A DNA stretch of 44,207 nucleotides from PUPG01 sp031323845 (GCA_031323845.1 JAVIYP010000023.1:1-44207); one strand, 5' to 3'; shown: positions 1-8,920, counted from the stretch's first letter. Program-made: numbers and translations. The notes: generated by a model from the letters alone, not told the origin.

Positions 1-126
1 TTAAACAATTAAACAATAACCTGACATCTGAAATCTGCACATTTGCACATCTGCACATCAATCCGGCATCTAAGGCATAAACACAAAACACAGACAACCA
101 ACCACATACGCAAATATAAACATATG
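1..126 (+). repeat. Interspersed composite repeat, copy A (3' half)
   Basis: The first 126 bases are AT-rich and non-coding and end exactly at the ATG of the following outer-membrane protein gene. They hold TTAAACAATTAAACAATAAC, then short CACATCTGCACATC-like repeats, then a core at 74-99 that is identical over 26 bases to 1524-1549 and recognisable at 30191-30213. The rest of the element (the heptad part) would lie outside the window. This is direct sequence observation; the function is unknown. Confidence 0.75.
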
Positions 127-1323
127 AAGACAATAGCTGTACTGTTCCTGTTAATATTAGTGAAGACATGTACCGTTTGCGCCGGTCATTTTTCTGACAG
201 TGACCTGCCTGTCAGTATTCGGGGTTATGTAAAAGCCATGCCGGGGGTCAGATTCGATAACAGCTTTTCGAAGGCAGATATCAACAACACTTTTCATAAC
301 CGTATCAATCTCAGGTGGGACATTGCTCCCGGCCTCAATCTGCGCCTTGAAGGGCGCAATAGGCTAATCTACAACGACATGTTTATAGACCTGGAGCCCG
401 GTTTCTTTGATCTTTTACCCGGTATTGATGACGTAAAAGATTTCTATACACAGGATGACGGCCTCGTCAATATGTCATGGGTGTGGCTCTCTGGAGAAGG
501 GTGGATTGGTCACACTGAAATAGACAGGTTTTTTCTTGACTGGAGCCACGAATCCTGGAGGATAAGAGTTGGGCGGCAGCGGATAAACTGGGGCATTAAC
601 CTGGTGTCGAACCCCAACGACCTGTTTAACACCTATTCCTTTTTTGATGTAGACTACCCTGAACGGCCAGGTGCAGATGCCGTAAGGGTACAGCATTACC
701 TTAGCGGGATGTCGAACCTGGAGCTTGCCGTCAGTCCGGCCAGAAACAGCCGCGACATGGTGGCTGCAGCCCGCTTCGTACACAACTGGCGAGCTTATGA
801 CCTGCAGCTTGTTACGGGATATTACAAAAACAGATTGGCCCTGGGCGGTGGCTGGGCAGGACATATCGGGGGCGCCGGCTTCAAAGGGGAGGCTACCTGG
901 TTCCATGACCTGGAGAAGCAGGAAGGGATAACACGGGGAACTGTTGTAGCGGCGGCCGGACTGGACTATATGTTCCCGCAGGGAACCTTTGTCATCCTGG
1001 AAGCACTCTACAACGGAGGCCATGAAAGGTTGGGTCAGTTTGCATTCAGCATCAACGAGCCCCTGAGTCCTGACAACATTATGTTCTCAAAATATGCCAT
1101 AACACTGAGCGCCGACAGGGCGTTTTCGCCGTTGTTCAGCGGAGGACTGGCCATGATGGCGCTGCCGGATATTGAAGCAGCCTTCATCATGCCGAACATA
1201 AGTTACTCCCTGTTGACCAACCTCGACCTGGAGTGCGTTGCCCAATTCTTTGCCGGGGGCAAAAACACCATTTTCGAGGAGGCAGGATACGGTTTATTCG
1301 CCGTTGTAAAATATTCATTCTGA
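124..1323 (+). CDS. Porin-like outer-membrane beta-barrel protein
   Basis: A protein of about 399 residues. The open frame extends back to 43, but those 27 residues are translated repeat DNA; the ATG at 124 is followed directly by a signal peptide (MKTIAVLFLLILVKTCTVCA), so 124 is chosen. The mature part alternates polar and aromatic residues, is rich in G, N and W, contains a GRQRINWG segment typical of porin-like barrels, and ends in an aromatic residue (VVKYSF) as expected for BAM-inserted barrels. I infer an outer-membrane porin or export channel; I cannot name the family with certainty or give a substrate. No partner gene is adjacent except the patatin-barrel gene downstream, which a 300-base repeat region separates from it. 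Confidence 0.75.
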   Translation: MKTIAVLFLLILVKTCTVCAGHFSDSDLPVSIRGYVKAMPGVRFDNSFSKADINNTFHNRINLRWDIAPGLNLRLEGRNRLIYNDMFIDLEPGFFDLLPGIDDVKDFYTQDDGLVNMSWVWLSGEGWIGHTEIDRFFLDWSHESWRIRVGRQRINWGINLVSNPNDLFNTYSFFDVDYPERPGADAVRVQHYLSGMSNLELAVSPARNSRDMVAAARFVHNWRAYDLQLVTGYYKNRLALGGGWAGHIGGAGFKGEATWFHDLEKQEGITRGTVVAAAGLDYMFPQGTFVILEALYNGGHERLGQFAFSINEPLSPDNIMFSKYAITLSADRAFSPLFSGGLAMMALPDIEAAFIMPNISYSLLTNLDLECVAQFFAGGKNTIFEEAGYGLFAVVKYSF

Positions 1324-1350
1324 AAAACTGTTTTATGTTGTAACGGATTT

Positions 1351-1576
1351 ATATGAAACGCCCGGGTTGAAGATGTTGACACATAGGAGGATGATGATGA
1401 AAGCTCGAAGCTCGAAGCTCGAAGCTCGAAGGAAGAAAGAGAGGTCGGAGGTCGGAAGTCAGAAGTCGGAAGTCAGAAGTCGGACATCTGAATTCTGAAT
1501 TCCGACATCCAATCAGTATCTCAGGCATAAACACAAAACACAGACAACCTGCCATATACACAAACATAAACACATG
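1351..1576 (+). repeat. Interspersed composite repeat, copy B, with heptad tandem arrays
   Basis: This fills most of the gene-free stretch 1324-1637. In order it contains ATATGAAACGCCC (1351-1363, repeated at 29954-29966), a GGAGGATGATGAT segment, four tandem GCTCGAA heptads (1403-1430), six GTCRGAR heptads (1444-1485), and a core at 1524-1549 identical to 74-99. It ends at an ATG (1574) preceded by ACATAAACAC. That ATG opens a 14-codon frame (1574-1618) that stops just before the patatin gene. Direct observation; the role is unknown. Confidence 0.85.
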
Positions 1577-1637
1577 AAATCCATCATCGGGAATAGCACC
1601 GGGAACCATTATTCGTAATCTTTTGGATGACACACAG

Positions 1638-4067
1638 ATGAAGAACAGCAAACTCCGTTTGGCACCGGGACATCAACCGGCATTGGCGGCCAGCCATCAT
1701 GCTTTCTCTGGTGCATGCGACCGGTGGACAGTTGTGCCTTTTATCATCAAACGGCTGTTACCCCTAACATTTTTGTTCATTTCACTATATGCCGGTGCCG
1801 GCACCTCTAACCCGGATACAGACAGAAAAAAGGTTGCTGTTGTTCTCAGCGGTGGAGGCACCAAGGGGATGGCACACATCGGTGTGCTCAAGGCCCTTGA
1901 GGAGCACAACATCCCGATAGACTATATCGCAGGCACCTCTATTGGCGCCATTATTGGAAGCATGTATGCCGCCGGCTACTCACCTGACGAAATCGAAGAG
2001 CTGGTGCTTTCACAACAGTTTTTCGATGCTGCAAACGGGCACATAGACGATATGTACCGGCATTTTTACAAAGAAGCCGAACCGGATCCCTCCTGGATCA
2101 ATTTGTATTTTGGATGGGAGGAACGCCTTGAGCCACAAAACATCATCCGTCAGAATATTCCAAGCAATATTGTGTCGCCTTACCTGATGGACTTTCTCTT
2201 TATGGAATTTCTCGGCCCGGCATCAGCGGCAGCCAATTATTCCTTCGACAACCTCTTTATTCCCTTCCGGTGCATTGCCACGGAAGTGGAAAGCCGAAGC
2301 GCCGTAACCATGAGAGATGGCAGCCTGCCCGATGCGGTCAGAGCATCCATGACCTTCCCCTTTTATTTCCAACCCATTGAAATCGGCGGTAAACTTATGA
2401 TGGACGGAGGAATGTTCAACAACTTTCCCGCCGATGTCGTGCATACAGAATTTCAACCGGATATCGTCATCGGCAGTGTGGTCAGCGATAACCCGCCACC
2501 GCCAAAACGCGACGATATAGTGTCGCAACTGCAAAACCTGCTACAGCATCCCACACAATATGATATTCTTACCGATCAGGGTGTGCTGATCAAACCTGAT
2601 GTCCCTGATATTGCCGTGAATGACATGAGCCAAAATGCCGAACTGATTGCCGAAGGCTACTGGAGCACCCTTGAAAAAATGGACGACATAAAAGGATTTA
2701 TTGACCATCACGAAGATCCTGTCAGAAGAGAAATAAAGAGAATGGCCTTCCGAAACAGCATCCCTGATCTGCAGATAGGCGAGATCAGGGTCAACGGACT
2801 GACAAAGCAGCAAACAGCCTATGTGCTTAATGTGCTTGGACACCAGAGACTCCCCTCCCCGCTTAATGAAGTGAAGTTCAACTATTTCAGCATGCTGCTG
2901 AACAACCGCTTCGAGCATGCCTATCCTTTTCTTGAATTCGACAACATAGCCGGTTATTTCATACTGAACCTGGAGCTTGAAAAAAGCAGGGAGTTCCTGA
3001 GGTCCTTCGGGGGGAATATATCATCGAGGCCTGTCAACCACATCTTCGGAAAGTTTGCCTACGAAAGATGGAACGAAAAACGCACTACCTTGTCAAGCAA
3101 AGCCTACCTGGGAAACTTTTACAACAGCATAGGCGCCGAAGCAAGGATAGACTACCCGGGGCAGCACCCCCTGTATTTAAAAACAGCGTTCTATTACAGT
3201 TCCTGGAAATATGCCAGGAGCAGTGTTTTCTTCCTGGAGGAACAAGCCTCTCCCTTTTTAACGCAAAGAGAGTTCAATTACAGCCTGATGGCAGGTTACC
3301 CTATTGAAAACACCATGAAAGTAGAGCTCGGCGGCATCTTCTGCACAGCCAACGACAGGTTCTTCAACACACGAAACTTTTTGGACACCGACACGATGGA
3401 CCATTCGAGGGTTACCCCCTGGATCATACAAGCCTCTTTCGAAAAAAACACCTTGAACAGAAAACAATACCCTACGCGTGGTGACCACATCTTCTTTTCA
3501 TTCCGAATGATACAGGGAAAAGAAACCTACACACCCGGCAGCACCTCGGTCGCTTCAAACGTAACGGAAAGGACCCATGCCTGGGCTGAAGCACTGTTTC
3601 AGTATAAAAAATTTGTGCTGCCAGCCAGCCGGTTCAACCCGGGATTCAGTTCCGAAGTGTTTTTAAGCCAAAGACCGGTGCTGGCAAACTATACATCCAC
3701 CCTGGCGCTCGCCCGGCAGTTTAACCCTTTTCCCATAAGCCATACGATCTTTATGTCCAGGTTCAGAGCAAACAGCTACGCTGCAGCTGGAATAAAAACC
3801 ATTTATACTTTAAACCGCTCAGCAAGCATCCAAATGGAAGCACACCTGTTTCAACCCCTGCAAAACATCATGAACCCAATAGGGCAACAAGCCGATATGG
3901 CCGAATATTATTTCAATCCGCGCCTGATGGCACATGCAGCCTTTGTTTATCATACACCCCCGGGGCCCTTAAGCCTTAATTTATCCTATTTTCATAAAGA
4001 ACAAGAGTCGTGGGTGTTTATGATCAATTTTGGCTTTATTCTTTTTAACAGGCAAAGTTTTATGTAA
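1638..4067 (+). CDS. Patatin-like phospholipase fused to outer-membrane barrel
   Basis: The N-terminal half is a patatin/RssA-type lipid acyl hydrolase: oxyanion loop SGGGTKG, nucleophile elbow GTSIG and catalytic Asp in MDGGMFNNFP are all present, so the Ser-Asp dyad looks intact. A POTRA-like linker (IGEIRVNGLTKQQ and following) and a C-terminal barrel of roughly 350 residues follow, similar to the surface-antigen/BamA-like domain. This is the known patatin-barrel architecture of Bacteroidota, resembling type Vd secretion proteins but without a visible autotransporter cleavage site. The start is uncertain: ATG 1638 gives a long polar leader, whereas GTG 1734 would place a clean signal peptide (MPFIIKRLLPLTFLFISLYA) at the N-terminus. 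It probably acts at the outer membrane on phospholipids; the substrate is not deducible. Confidence 0.85.
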   Translation: MKNSKLRLAPGHQPALAASHHAFSGACDRWTVVPFIIKRLLPLTFLFISLYAGAGTSNPDTDRKKVAVVLSGGGTKGMAHIGVLKALEEHNIPIDYIAGTSIGAIIGSMYAAGYSPDEIEELVLSQQFFDAANGHIDDMYRHFYKEAEPDPSWINLYFGWEERLEPQNIIRQNIPSNIVSPYLMDFLFMEFLGPASAAANYSFDNLFIPFRCIATEVESRSAVTMRDGSLPDAVRASMTFPFYFQPIEIGGKLMMDGGMFNNFPADVVHTEFQPDIVIGSVVSDNPPPPKRDDIVSQLQNLLQHPTQYDILTDQGVLIKPDVPDIAVNDMSQNAELIAEGYWSTLEKMDDIKGFIDHHEDPVRREIKRMAFRNSIPDLQIGEIRVNGLTKQQTAYVLNVLGHQRLPSPLNEVKFNYFSMLLNNRFEHAYPFLEFDNIAGYFILNLELEKSREFLRSFGGNISSRPVNHIFGKFAYERWNEKRTTLSSKAYLGNFYNSIGAEARIDYPGQHPLYLKTAFYYSSWKYARSSVFFLEEQASPFLTQREFNYSLMAGYPIENTMKVELGGIFCTANDRFFNTRNFLDTDTMDHSRVTPWIIQASFEKNTLNRKQYPTRGDHIFFSFRMIQGKETYTPGSTSVASNVTERTHAWAEALFQYKKFVLPASRFNPGFSSEVFLSQRPVLANYTSTLALARQFNPFPISHTIFMSRFRANSYAAAGIKTIYTLNRSASIQMEAHLFQPLQNIMNPIGQQADMAEYYFNPRLMAHAAFVYHTPPGPLSLNLSYFHKEQESWVFMINFGFILFNRQSFM

Positions 4068-4200
4068 ATCATCTGAAAAACGCTATGGCACGTATTTATT
4101 TTGCATCTTTGTAAAGAATTAATAGTTTGATTGTCAATTTTTTAAACAAGCGTTTAGCCATTAAACAATACCCCGGACCCTCCGGATCAACATCGTTACC

Positions 4201-4728
4201 ATGAACACTCCGTACACCATCCGCACAGCAACAGATGCAGATAAACGCAGGATTTATGAGCTTGCCAGGGAAAGCATTGCGCTGGACAAAAAACTGAATG
4301 ACCCGTTACTCGTACCCATCGGGGTTATGGAGGAGTTTGTTGACAAACTGGTGGACAAAGGCATGATGCTGGTAGTGGAAAACAGCAATCATCAAATGAA
4401 AATGATTGGAGAAGTTCACTATTATCATACGCATGATGAACATGAAGCGCAAGAGGGTCCGCTGCAGGAGTTTTCATTTTTTTCGGGCAATGATGACTCC
4501 GGTTTTGAACCAGAAACAGAACTTGTTGACTGGTTGATCGCTGAAATACAGAGCAAACACCGCGATGTGTTCCGTGTAAAGCTGAACGCGCCCGTACGTC
4601 ATTCTTCGTCCATTGATTTTTTTAAGAAAATTGGTATGCGTATTGAAGGCAATTTCAATTGCCGGCTGAAGCAAAAAAAGCAGGAAGCACGTTTGCTGTT
4701 GCCGCTTTCATGGACGACACCCTCCTGA
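4201..4728 (+). CDS. GNAT-like acetyltransferase domain protein
   Basis: A soluble protein of 175 residues with no signal peptide. It begins with YTIRTATDADKRRIYEL, typical of the first strand and helix of GNAT N-acetyltransferases. It has a central strand pair ending in MIGEVHYYH and a C-terminal segment HSSSIDFFKKIGMRIEGNF, which resembles the closing A/SxxFYxKxGF element of the fold. A clear Q/RxxGxG/A acetyl-CoA loop is not obvious, so activity is uncertain and the fold assignment comes from overall pattern only. The substrate is unknown. A CATCTTTG near-match to the phylum -7 box lies about 90 bases upstream (4105-4112). The gene stands alone, about 120 bases before the cyclophilin gene. 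Confidence 0.55.
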   Translation: MNTPYTIRTATDADKRRIYELARESIALDKKLNDPLLVPIGVMEEFVDKLVDKGMMLVVENSNHQMKMIGEVHYYHTHDEHEAQEGPLQEFSFFSGNDDSGFEPETELVDWLIAEIQSKHRDVFRVKLNAPVRHSSSIDFFKKIGMRIEGNFNCRLKQKKQEARLLLPLSWTTPS

Positions 4729-4810
4729 ATCCTCTGCAGGCAATAACTTTTCCTATTGGTCTTTTCGCTGACGGGAGAAATCCGTGTTCCCGCGAAACGA
4801 ACATTTTTAT

Positions 4811-4818
4811 TACCTTTG
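4811..4818 (+). promoter_or_regulatory. -7 promoter box (TAnnTTTG type)
   Basis: TACCTTTG matches the Bacteroidota -7 consensus TAnnTTTG exactly and sits 33 bases upstream of the cyclophilin ATG. No convincing TTG -33 element is visible at the usual spacing, so this is a sequence match only. Confidence 0.45.
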
Positions 4819-4851
4819 GCTATGTTTTTTACAACCATAAATCATTGAGTC

Positions 4852-5550
4852 ATGGAAAGAAAAGGTTTGTTTCTGTTCAATATGCTGCTTGCGGGATTGC
4901 TTTTGTTTTTAGGATGTTCACAAGCCGGCGGCAGTTCCACGCAGGCTCAGGACGAAAAGACACATGTGCTTCTGATCAGCACTGACCTGGGTGATATTAC
5001 GGTCATGCTCCACAACGAAACCCCGGAACACCGTGACAATTTCCTTCGTCTGGCCGAAGAAGGCTTTTACGAAGGGGTGCTGTTTCACCGTGTCATTAAT
5101 GGTTTTATGATCCAGGCGGGTGATCCGCACAGCCGGGATGCTGTTCCCGGAGAGCGTCTGGGCACCGGCGGCCCGGGTTACACCCTGCCGGCAGAGATCA
5201 TACCCGGCTTGTTCCACCAGAAAGGTGCCCTGGCGGCAGCTCGTCAGGGCGATCAGATTAACCCCGAGCGACGCTCCTCAGGATCGCAGTTTTATATTGT
5301 TCAGGGCAGAAAATGGTCGGCACAGGAGCTGGAGATGATGGCCAGGGACCGCGGAGCCGCATTCTCAGAAGAACAGATCGCTGCATACACCACTGCCGGC
5401 GGAACTCCGCACCTCGACGATGCGTACACCGTATTCGGCCAGGTGATTGACGGCATGGGGGTAATTGACAAAATTGCTTCCGTGGAAACAGGACCCGGTG
5501 ACCGCCCCGTACAGGACGTTTCCATTATCAGCATTACAGTCATTGATTAA
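4852..5550 (+). CDS. Cyclophilin-type peptidyl-prolyl isomerase, lipoprotein
   Basis: 232 residues. A lipoprotein signal peptide ends in LFLGC, so the mature protein should be lipid-anchored at the periplasmic face or outer membrane. The cyclophilin domain runs from about residue 42 to the end, with FHRVINGFMIQAGD (containing the catalytic Arg), GSQFYIVQG and YTVFGQVIDGMGVID. An insert of about 30 residues between GSQFYIVQG and the last motif (WSAQELEMMARDRG) is common in Bacteroidota members of the family. It catalyses cis-trans isomerisation of prolyl bonds in exported proteins. Its stop lies 11 bases before the pheS ATG, so the two are probably co-transcribed; a TACCTTTG promoter box precedes it. 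Confidence 0.9.
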   Translation: MERKGLFLFNMLLAGLLLFLGCSQAGGSSTQAQDEKTHVLLISTDLGDITVMLHNETPEHRDNFLRLAEEGFYEGVLFHRVINGFMIQAGDPHSRDAVPGERLGTGGPGYTLPAEIIPGLFHQKGALAAARQGDQINPERRSSGSQFYIVQGRKWSAQELEMMARDRGAAFSEEQIAAYTTAGGTPHLDDAYTVFGQVIDGMGVIDKIASVETGPGDRPVQDVSIISITVID

Positions 5551-5561
5551 TCAGGAAAAAC

Positions 5562-6593
5562 ATGTTAGATAAGATTGACAAGCTGCTGAAAGAAGTCAGC
5601 GAATTTGATACGTCGAGCCTGGAAGCGCTGGAGGAATTCCGGCTTAAACTGTTGTCGAAAAAGGGAGCCATTGCTGTGTTGTTTCAGGACTTCAAGTCTG
5701 TGGAGCCTGCGCAGCGAAAAGAGATCGGACAACGGCTGAATGAGTTGAAGCAGGCCGCCGCCGGAAAGCTGGCCATGATTAAAGACCGGCTCGAAAAGGA
5801 AGCAGCCGGAGCACAGAGCAGCAAAGACATTCCTGACCTGACCATGCCTGCAGGCTTATATCCCCCTGGCAGCAGACACCCGCTGTCGGTCATACGAAAC
5901 CGCATCAACACCATTTTTGAAAGGATCGGTTTCGTCATTTCAGAAGGGCCTGAGATTGAAGACGACTGGCACAACTTCAGCGCGTTGAATTTTCCAGAAG
6001 AACACCCTGCGCGCGACATGCAGGACACTTTCTTCATTGAAAAAAATCCAGACATAGCCTTGCGAACGCACACGTCATCAGTGCAGGTCCGGGTCATGGA
6101 AAACCAGCAGCCACCCATACGAACCATATCCCCCGGAAGGGTGTTCCGGAACGAAGCCATCAGTGCAAGGGCTCACTGTATCTTCCATCAGGTTGAAGGC
6201 CTCTATATTGACAAGGGAGTTTCGTTTGCCGATATGAAGCAATGCCTGCTCTACTTTGCCAGGGAAATGTTTGGCGAAGATACACAGATCAGGCTCAGGC
6301 CGTCCTTTTTCCCCTTTACGGAACCCTCTGCCGAAATGGACGTGTCCTGCACCCTGTGCGGAGGGAAAGGCTGCTCCATATGCAAATACACCGGATGGAT
6401 AGAGATCATGGGCTGCGGCATGGTAGACCCGAACGTGCTCGAAAACTGCGGCATTGACAGCAAAACCTTCACCGGGTACGCTTTTGGCATGGGCATTGAA
6501 CGCATCGCAATGATCATATACCAGATCAAGGACCTGCGTATGTTCTTTGAAAATGACGTGCGTTTTCTCAGGCAGTTTACACCGGCGATTTGA
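5562..6593 (+). CDS. pheS: Phenylalanine-tRNA ligase alpha subunit
   Basis: 343 residues, normal length for PheS. It has an N-terminal coiled-coil tRNA-binding arm (residues 1-90) and a class II catalytic core: motif 2 around GRVFRNEAISARAHCIFHQ and motif 3 around YAFGMGIERIAMI. The protein charges tRNA-Phe with phenylalanine as an alpha2beta2 enzyme in the cytoplasm. A Cys-rich insert, CTLCGGKGCSICKYTGW, lies just before motif 3. It has four cysteines in CxxC-like pairs suited to a metal site, and I know the same segment from other Bacteroidota PheS proteins. pheT is not adjacent, which is usual in this phylum. Probably co-transcribed with the cyclophilin gene upstream. Confidence 0.97.
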   Translation: MLDKIDKLLKEVSEFDTSSLEALEEFRLKLLSKKGAIAVLFQDFKSVEPAQRKEIGQRLNELKQAAAGKLAMIKDRLEKEAAGAQSSKDIPDLTMPAGLYPPGSRHPLSVIRNRINTIFERIGFVISEGPEIEDDWHNFSALNFPEEHPARDMQDTFFIEKNPDIALRTHTSSVQVRVMENQQPPIRTISPGRVFRNEAISARAHCIFHQVEGLYIDKGVSFADMKQCLLYFAREMFGEDTQIRLRPSFFPFTEPSAEMDVSCTLCGGKGCSICKYTGWIEIMGCGMVDPNVLENCGIDSKTFTGYAFGMGIERIAMIIYQIKDLRMFFENDVRFLRQFTPAI

Positions 6594-6634
6594 TAATGTT
6601 GGTTATGTAAACTTTTCTGACTGAAAAAACACCA

Positions 6635-6700
6635 ATAAGGCACAAGCACGAAGGTTATTTCCTGGTGATTTGTTTTCTTTCCTTCCGTGTGCTTTGCGGC
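6635..6700. repeat. Degenerate GCAAAG-type inverted repeat
   Basis: In the pheS-kynU gap, GGCACAAGCACGAAGG is followed about 30 bases later by CCTTCCGTGTGCTTTGCGGC, roughly its reverse complement. It resembles a decayed member of the palindromic GCAAAG family seen at 38.5 and 39.2 kb. The similarity is partial and judged by eye. Confidence 0.35.
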
Positions 6701-6752
6701 AAGAAATAGAAACAGCACATAGCCTGTATCTGAAGTATACTGATTCATAATC

Positions 6753-8039
6753 ATGGAAAAAGAAAAAAACCTGCATAAGGCTGCCGGGCTTGACCGGACC
6801 GATCCGCTGGCCCGATTCAGGAAGCGCTTTCACATTCCTGAAAACACGATATATGTGGATGGAAACTCCCTTGGCTTGCTTAGCAAAGATGCTGAAGCGA
6901 CACTGCTGCGGGTGCTGAACGAATGGAAAACACTGGGAATAAACGCCTGGCTTGAAGCCAGATCACCCTGGTTCTATGTTGCCGAAGAAACAGGCCGTAA
7001 AGCAGCCCACCTCGTCGGGGCAGAAGAAAACGAACTGATCTTTACAGGCACCACTACCATCAACATTCACAGCATTATCAGCACGTTTTACAATCCAGTT
7101 GGAAAACGCACCAAAATACTGGCCGACGAACTAAACTTTCCCTCCGACCTTTATGCCTTAAAGAGCCAGATCAAACTGAAAGGGTACGATCCTGAAAGGG
7201 AGCTGCTGCTCGCTCCCGGCATAAACGGAAAAACACTTGACGAGGACCTTATTGTATCCATGATGACTGAAGAAGTCGCCCTGGTATGGTTGTCTTCCGT
7301 GTTGTATGGCAGCGGCCAGCTTCTGGACATGGAATACCTGACACAGCAGGCCCGGAAGCGGGACATCCTCATCGGGTTCGATTGCAGTCATTCAGCGGGG
7401 GCCATACCCCATCAGTTCAGCAAATGGGGTGTTGACTTTGCCACCTTTTGCAGCTATAAATACCTGAATGGCGGACCCGGATGCAGTGCCTTCCTTTATC
7501 TCAATAAAAAACACTTCAGCCATGAGCCGGCTCTTGCAGGGTGGTTCGGTTATATCAAGGAAAAACAATTCGACATGTTGCCGGATTTCGAACATGCAAA
7601 GTCGGCCGGCGGATGGCAAATATCTTCTCCGGGAATACTGGGATCAGCCGGCATGGAAGGTTCGCTTCACATTATTGCAGAAGCGGGTATTGAACGAATC
7701 CGTAAAAAATCTCTGAGCCTTACCTCTTTTTTTGTGGAACTGATAACACCCATGCTGGGAGATAGCGGATACGGTTTCTCCATTGACACACCATTGGAAA
7801 ACCACCGGCGGGGCGGGCACATTGCCCTTTCACACCCCACTGAAGCCCTGAGGATCACCCAGGCCCTGAAAGCCAGGCAAATCATTCCGGACTTCCGGGC
7901 ACCGGACATCATTCGTATAGCACCGGTGGCACTTTACAACACCTACGAAGAAGTATGGCAAGTCGCACAGGCTCTTGACAAAATCATGCAACAGAAAGAA
8001 TACCTCAACTACGACAACAAAAGGAAACCCATTTCCTGA
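6753..8039 (+). CDS. kynU: Kynureninase
   Basis: 428 residues, typical length. It is a fold-type I PLP enzyme that hydrolyses L-kynurenine to anthranilate plus alanine, or 3-hydroxykynurenine to 3-hydroxyanthranilate, in the cytoplasm. Visible landmarks are the substrate/PLP entry segment YVDGNSLGLLSK near the N-terminus, IGFDCSHSAGA (Asp about residue 210, pairing with the pyridine nitrogen), the PLP-lysine motif FCSYKYLNGGPG (Lys about residue 236) and a C-terminal small domain. No kynurenine 3-monooxygenase, tryptophan dioxygenase or nad gene lies in the window, so the rest of the tryptophan-to-NAD or degradative route, if present, is elsewhere. It is preceded by 150 bases that hold a degenerate inverted repeat. 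Confidence 0.95.
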   Translation: MEKEKNLHKAAGLDRTDPLARFRKRFHIPENTIYVDGNSLGLLSKDAEATLLRVLNEWKTLGINAWLEARSPWFYVAEETGRKAAHLVGAEENELIFTGTTTINIHSIISTFYNPVGKRTKILADELNFPSDLYALKSQIKLKGYDPERELLLAPGINGKTLDEDLIVSMMTEEVALVWLSSVLYGSGQLLDMEYLTQQARKRDILIGFDCSHSAGAIPHQFSKWGVDFATFCSYKYLNGGPGCSAFLYLNKKHFSHEPALAGWFGYIKEKQFDMLPDFEHAKSAGGWQISSPGILGSAGMEGSLHIIAEAGIERIRKKSLSLTSFFVELITPMLGDSGYGFSIDTPLENHRRGGHIALSHPTEALRITQALKARQIIPDFRAPDIIRIAPVALYNTYEEVWQVAQALDKIMQQKEYLNYDNKRKPIS

Positions 8040-8072
8040 ACCAAAATGCTTACATGTTAACACAATAACTCC

Positions 8073-8642
8073 ATGAAAAAAAGAAACTTTCCTTTGTTTT
8101 TTCTGGTCGCACTGATCGCTTTATTCTCCTGTGGCAAAGAGGATGACCCTGGGGGAGATAATGGAACAGCCAACTACATTAAGTATGATGGTGTGACCTA
8201 TGAATTATCTTATGGGTTTCTGGTTTACTATGGTCAGTACTCCGGAGAGGGTTTCAGTTTTAACCTGTATTTGGTGTCAGATGGCATTGATTTCGATGCT
8301 GAAAACTGGAATTTCTCAGGACAAGGTCATGGCATCTTTTTTGAATTGTTTTCGCCCACCGAAGAACGACTTGAAGCCGGCACCTATACCTATGAGGCTG
8401 AGGAAACTGAAGACGCCTTTACTTTTTCCTGGGCGGCTTTTATGCAAGAACTGGACCTCGATGATCAAACCTCCACCCAGATTAACATTACCGGGGGCTC
8501 AGTAGTGGTGGCATTGTCAGGTTCAACCTATACGCTCACCATTGATGCGGTTGACATCAATGACAAACCCATCACGGGTAATTTCATCGGCATACTGCCA
8601 AGGTTCAATGCCGACGATCTTGGAAAGTCAGAAACGCCCTAA
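8073..8642 (+). CDS. Uncharacterised lipoprotein
   Basis: 189 residues. A lipoprotein signal peptide ends in LIALFSC, followed by an acidic, glycine-rich linker (GKEDDPGGDNG). The rest is a single beta-rich domain with many aromatic and acidic residues and no Cys. I do not recognise the family. The acidic residues after the lipid Cys resemble lipoprotein export signals that send Bacteroidota lipoproteins to the outer face of the outer membrane, so it may be surface-exposed. It starts 33 bases after kynU and could be read through from it, but no functional link is apparent. Confidence 0.7.
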   Translation: MKKRNFPLFFLVALIALFSCGKEDDPGGDNGTANYIKYDGVTYELSYGFLVYYGQYSGEGFSFNLYLVSDGIDFDAENWNFSGQGHGIFFELFSPTEERLEAGTYTYEAEETEDAFTFSWAAFMQELDLDDQTSTQINITGGSVVVALSGSTYTLTIDAVDINDKPITGNFIGILPRFNADDLGKSETP

Positions 8643-8662
8643 ACGCAACGGGGATCCTGACA

Positions 8663-8818
8663 TCATATTTTCGCGTCCTCTTCGATAAAAAGTCTCAGCA
8701 CTTCCCCTGTGAAGGCAAGTTTATGGAGATCATTTGTTAACTGCAGTTGGCCGGAAAACATCATGCGCCAACCGCAGCAGGCATGACAATCCGTTGTTGA
8801 GGCAGCGGAAACCGGCAT
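8663..8818 (-). CDS. Possible small Cys-containing protein (51 aa)
   Basis: A 51-codon frame on the minus strand in an otherwise gene-free gap. It opens at an ATG and encodes a CHACC cluster followed by a polar-hydrophobic segment (MMFSGQLQLTNDLHKLAF) and an acidic end. The frame stays open about 35 codons upstream of the ATG. The pattern of a cysteine cluster followed by a short alpha-beta segment resembles small Bacteroidota domains of unknown function, but the frame could be chance. Low confidence. Confidence 0.25.
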   Translation of the reverse strand: MPVSAASTTDCHACCGWRMMFSGQLQLTNDLHKLAFTGEVLRLFIEEDAKI

Positions 8819-8920
8819 CGGACCGGGTGAGGCTGTACAGCCGGCATACAGACCGGATACGGCATTTTGAAAACGGAAAAGCAGTATCTTTACCCATTCT
8901 TTAATTTAAACATAAGTATA

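Noticed and set aside
475..1023. 182-codon minus-strand frame opposite the porin-like gene
   Set aside because: Shadow frame over a clear barrel protein; no signal peptide or family features.
1403..1485. CRISPR-like array
   Set aside because: Units are 7 bases with no spacers, and no cas genes are present.
1349..1651. A 100-codon minus-strand frame across the repeat region
   Set aside because: Its residues (SDFRLLTSDLRP and similar) are simply the translated heptad array; it has no domain or start support.
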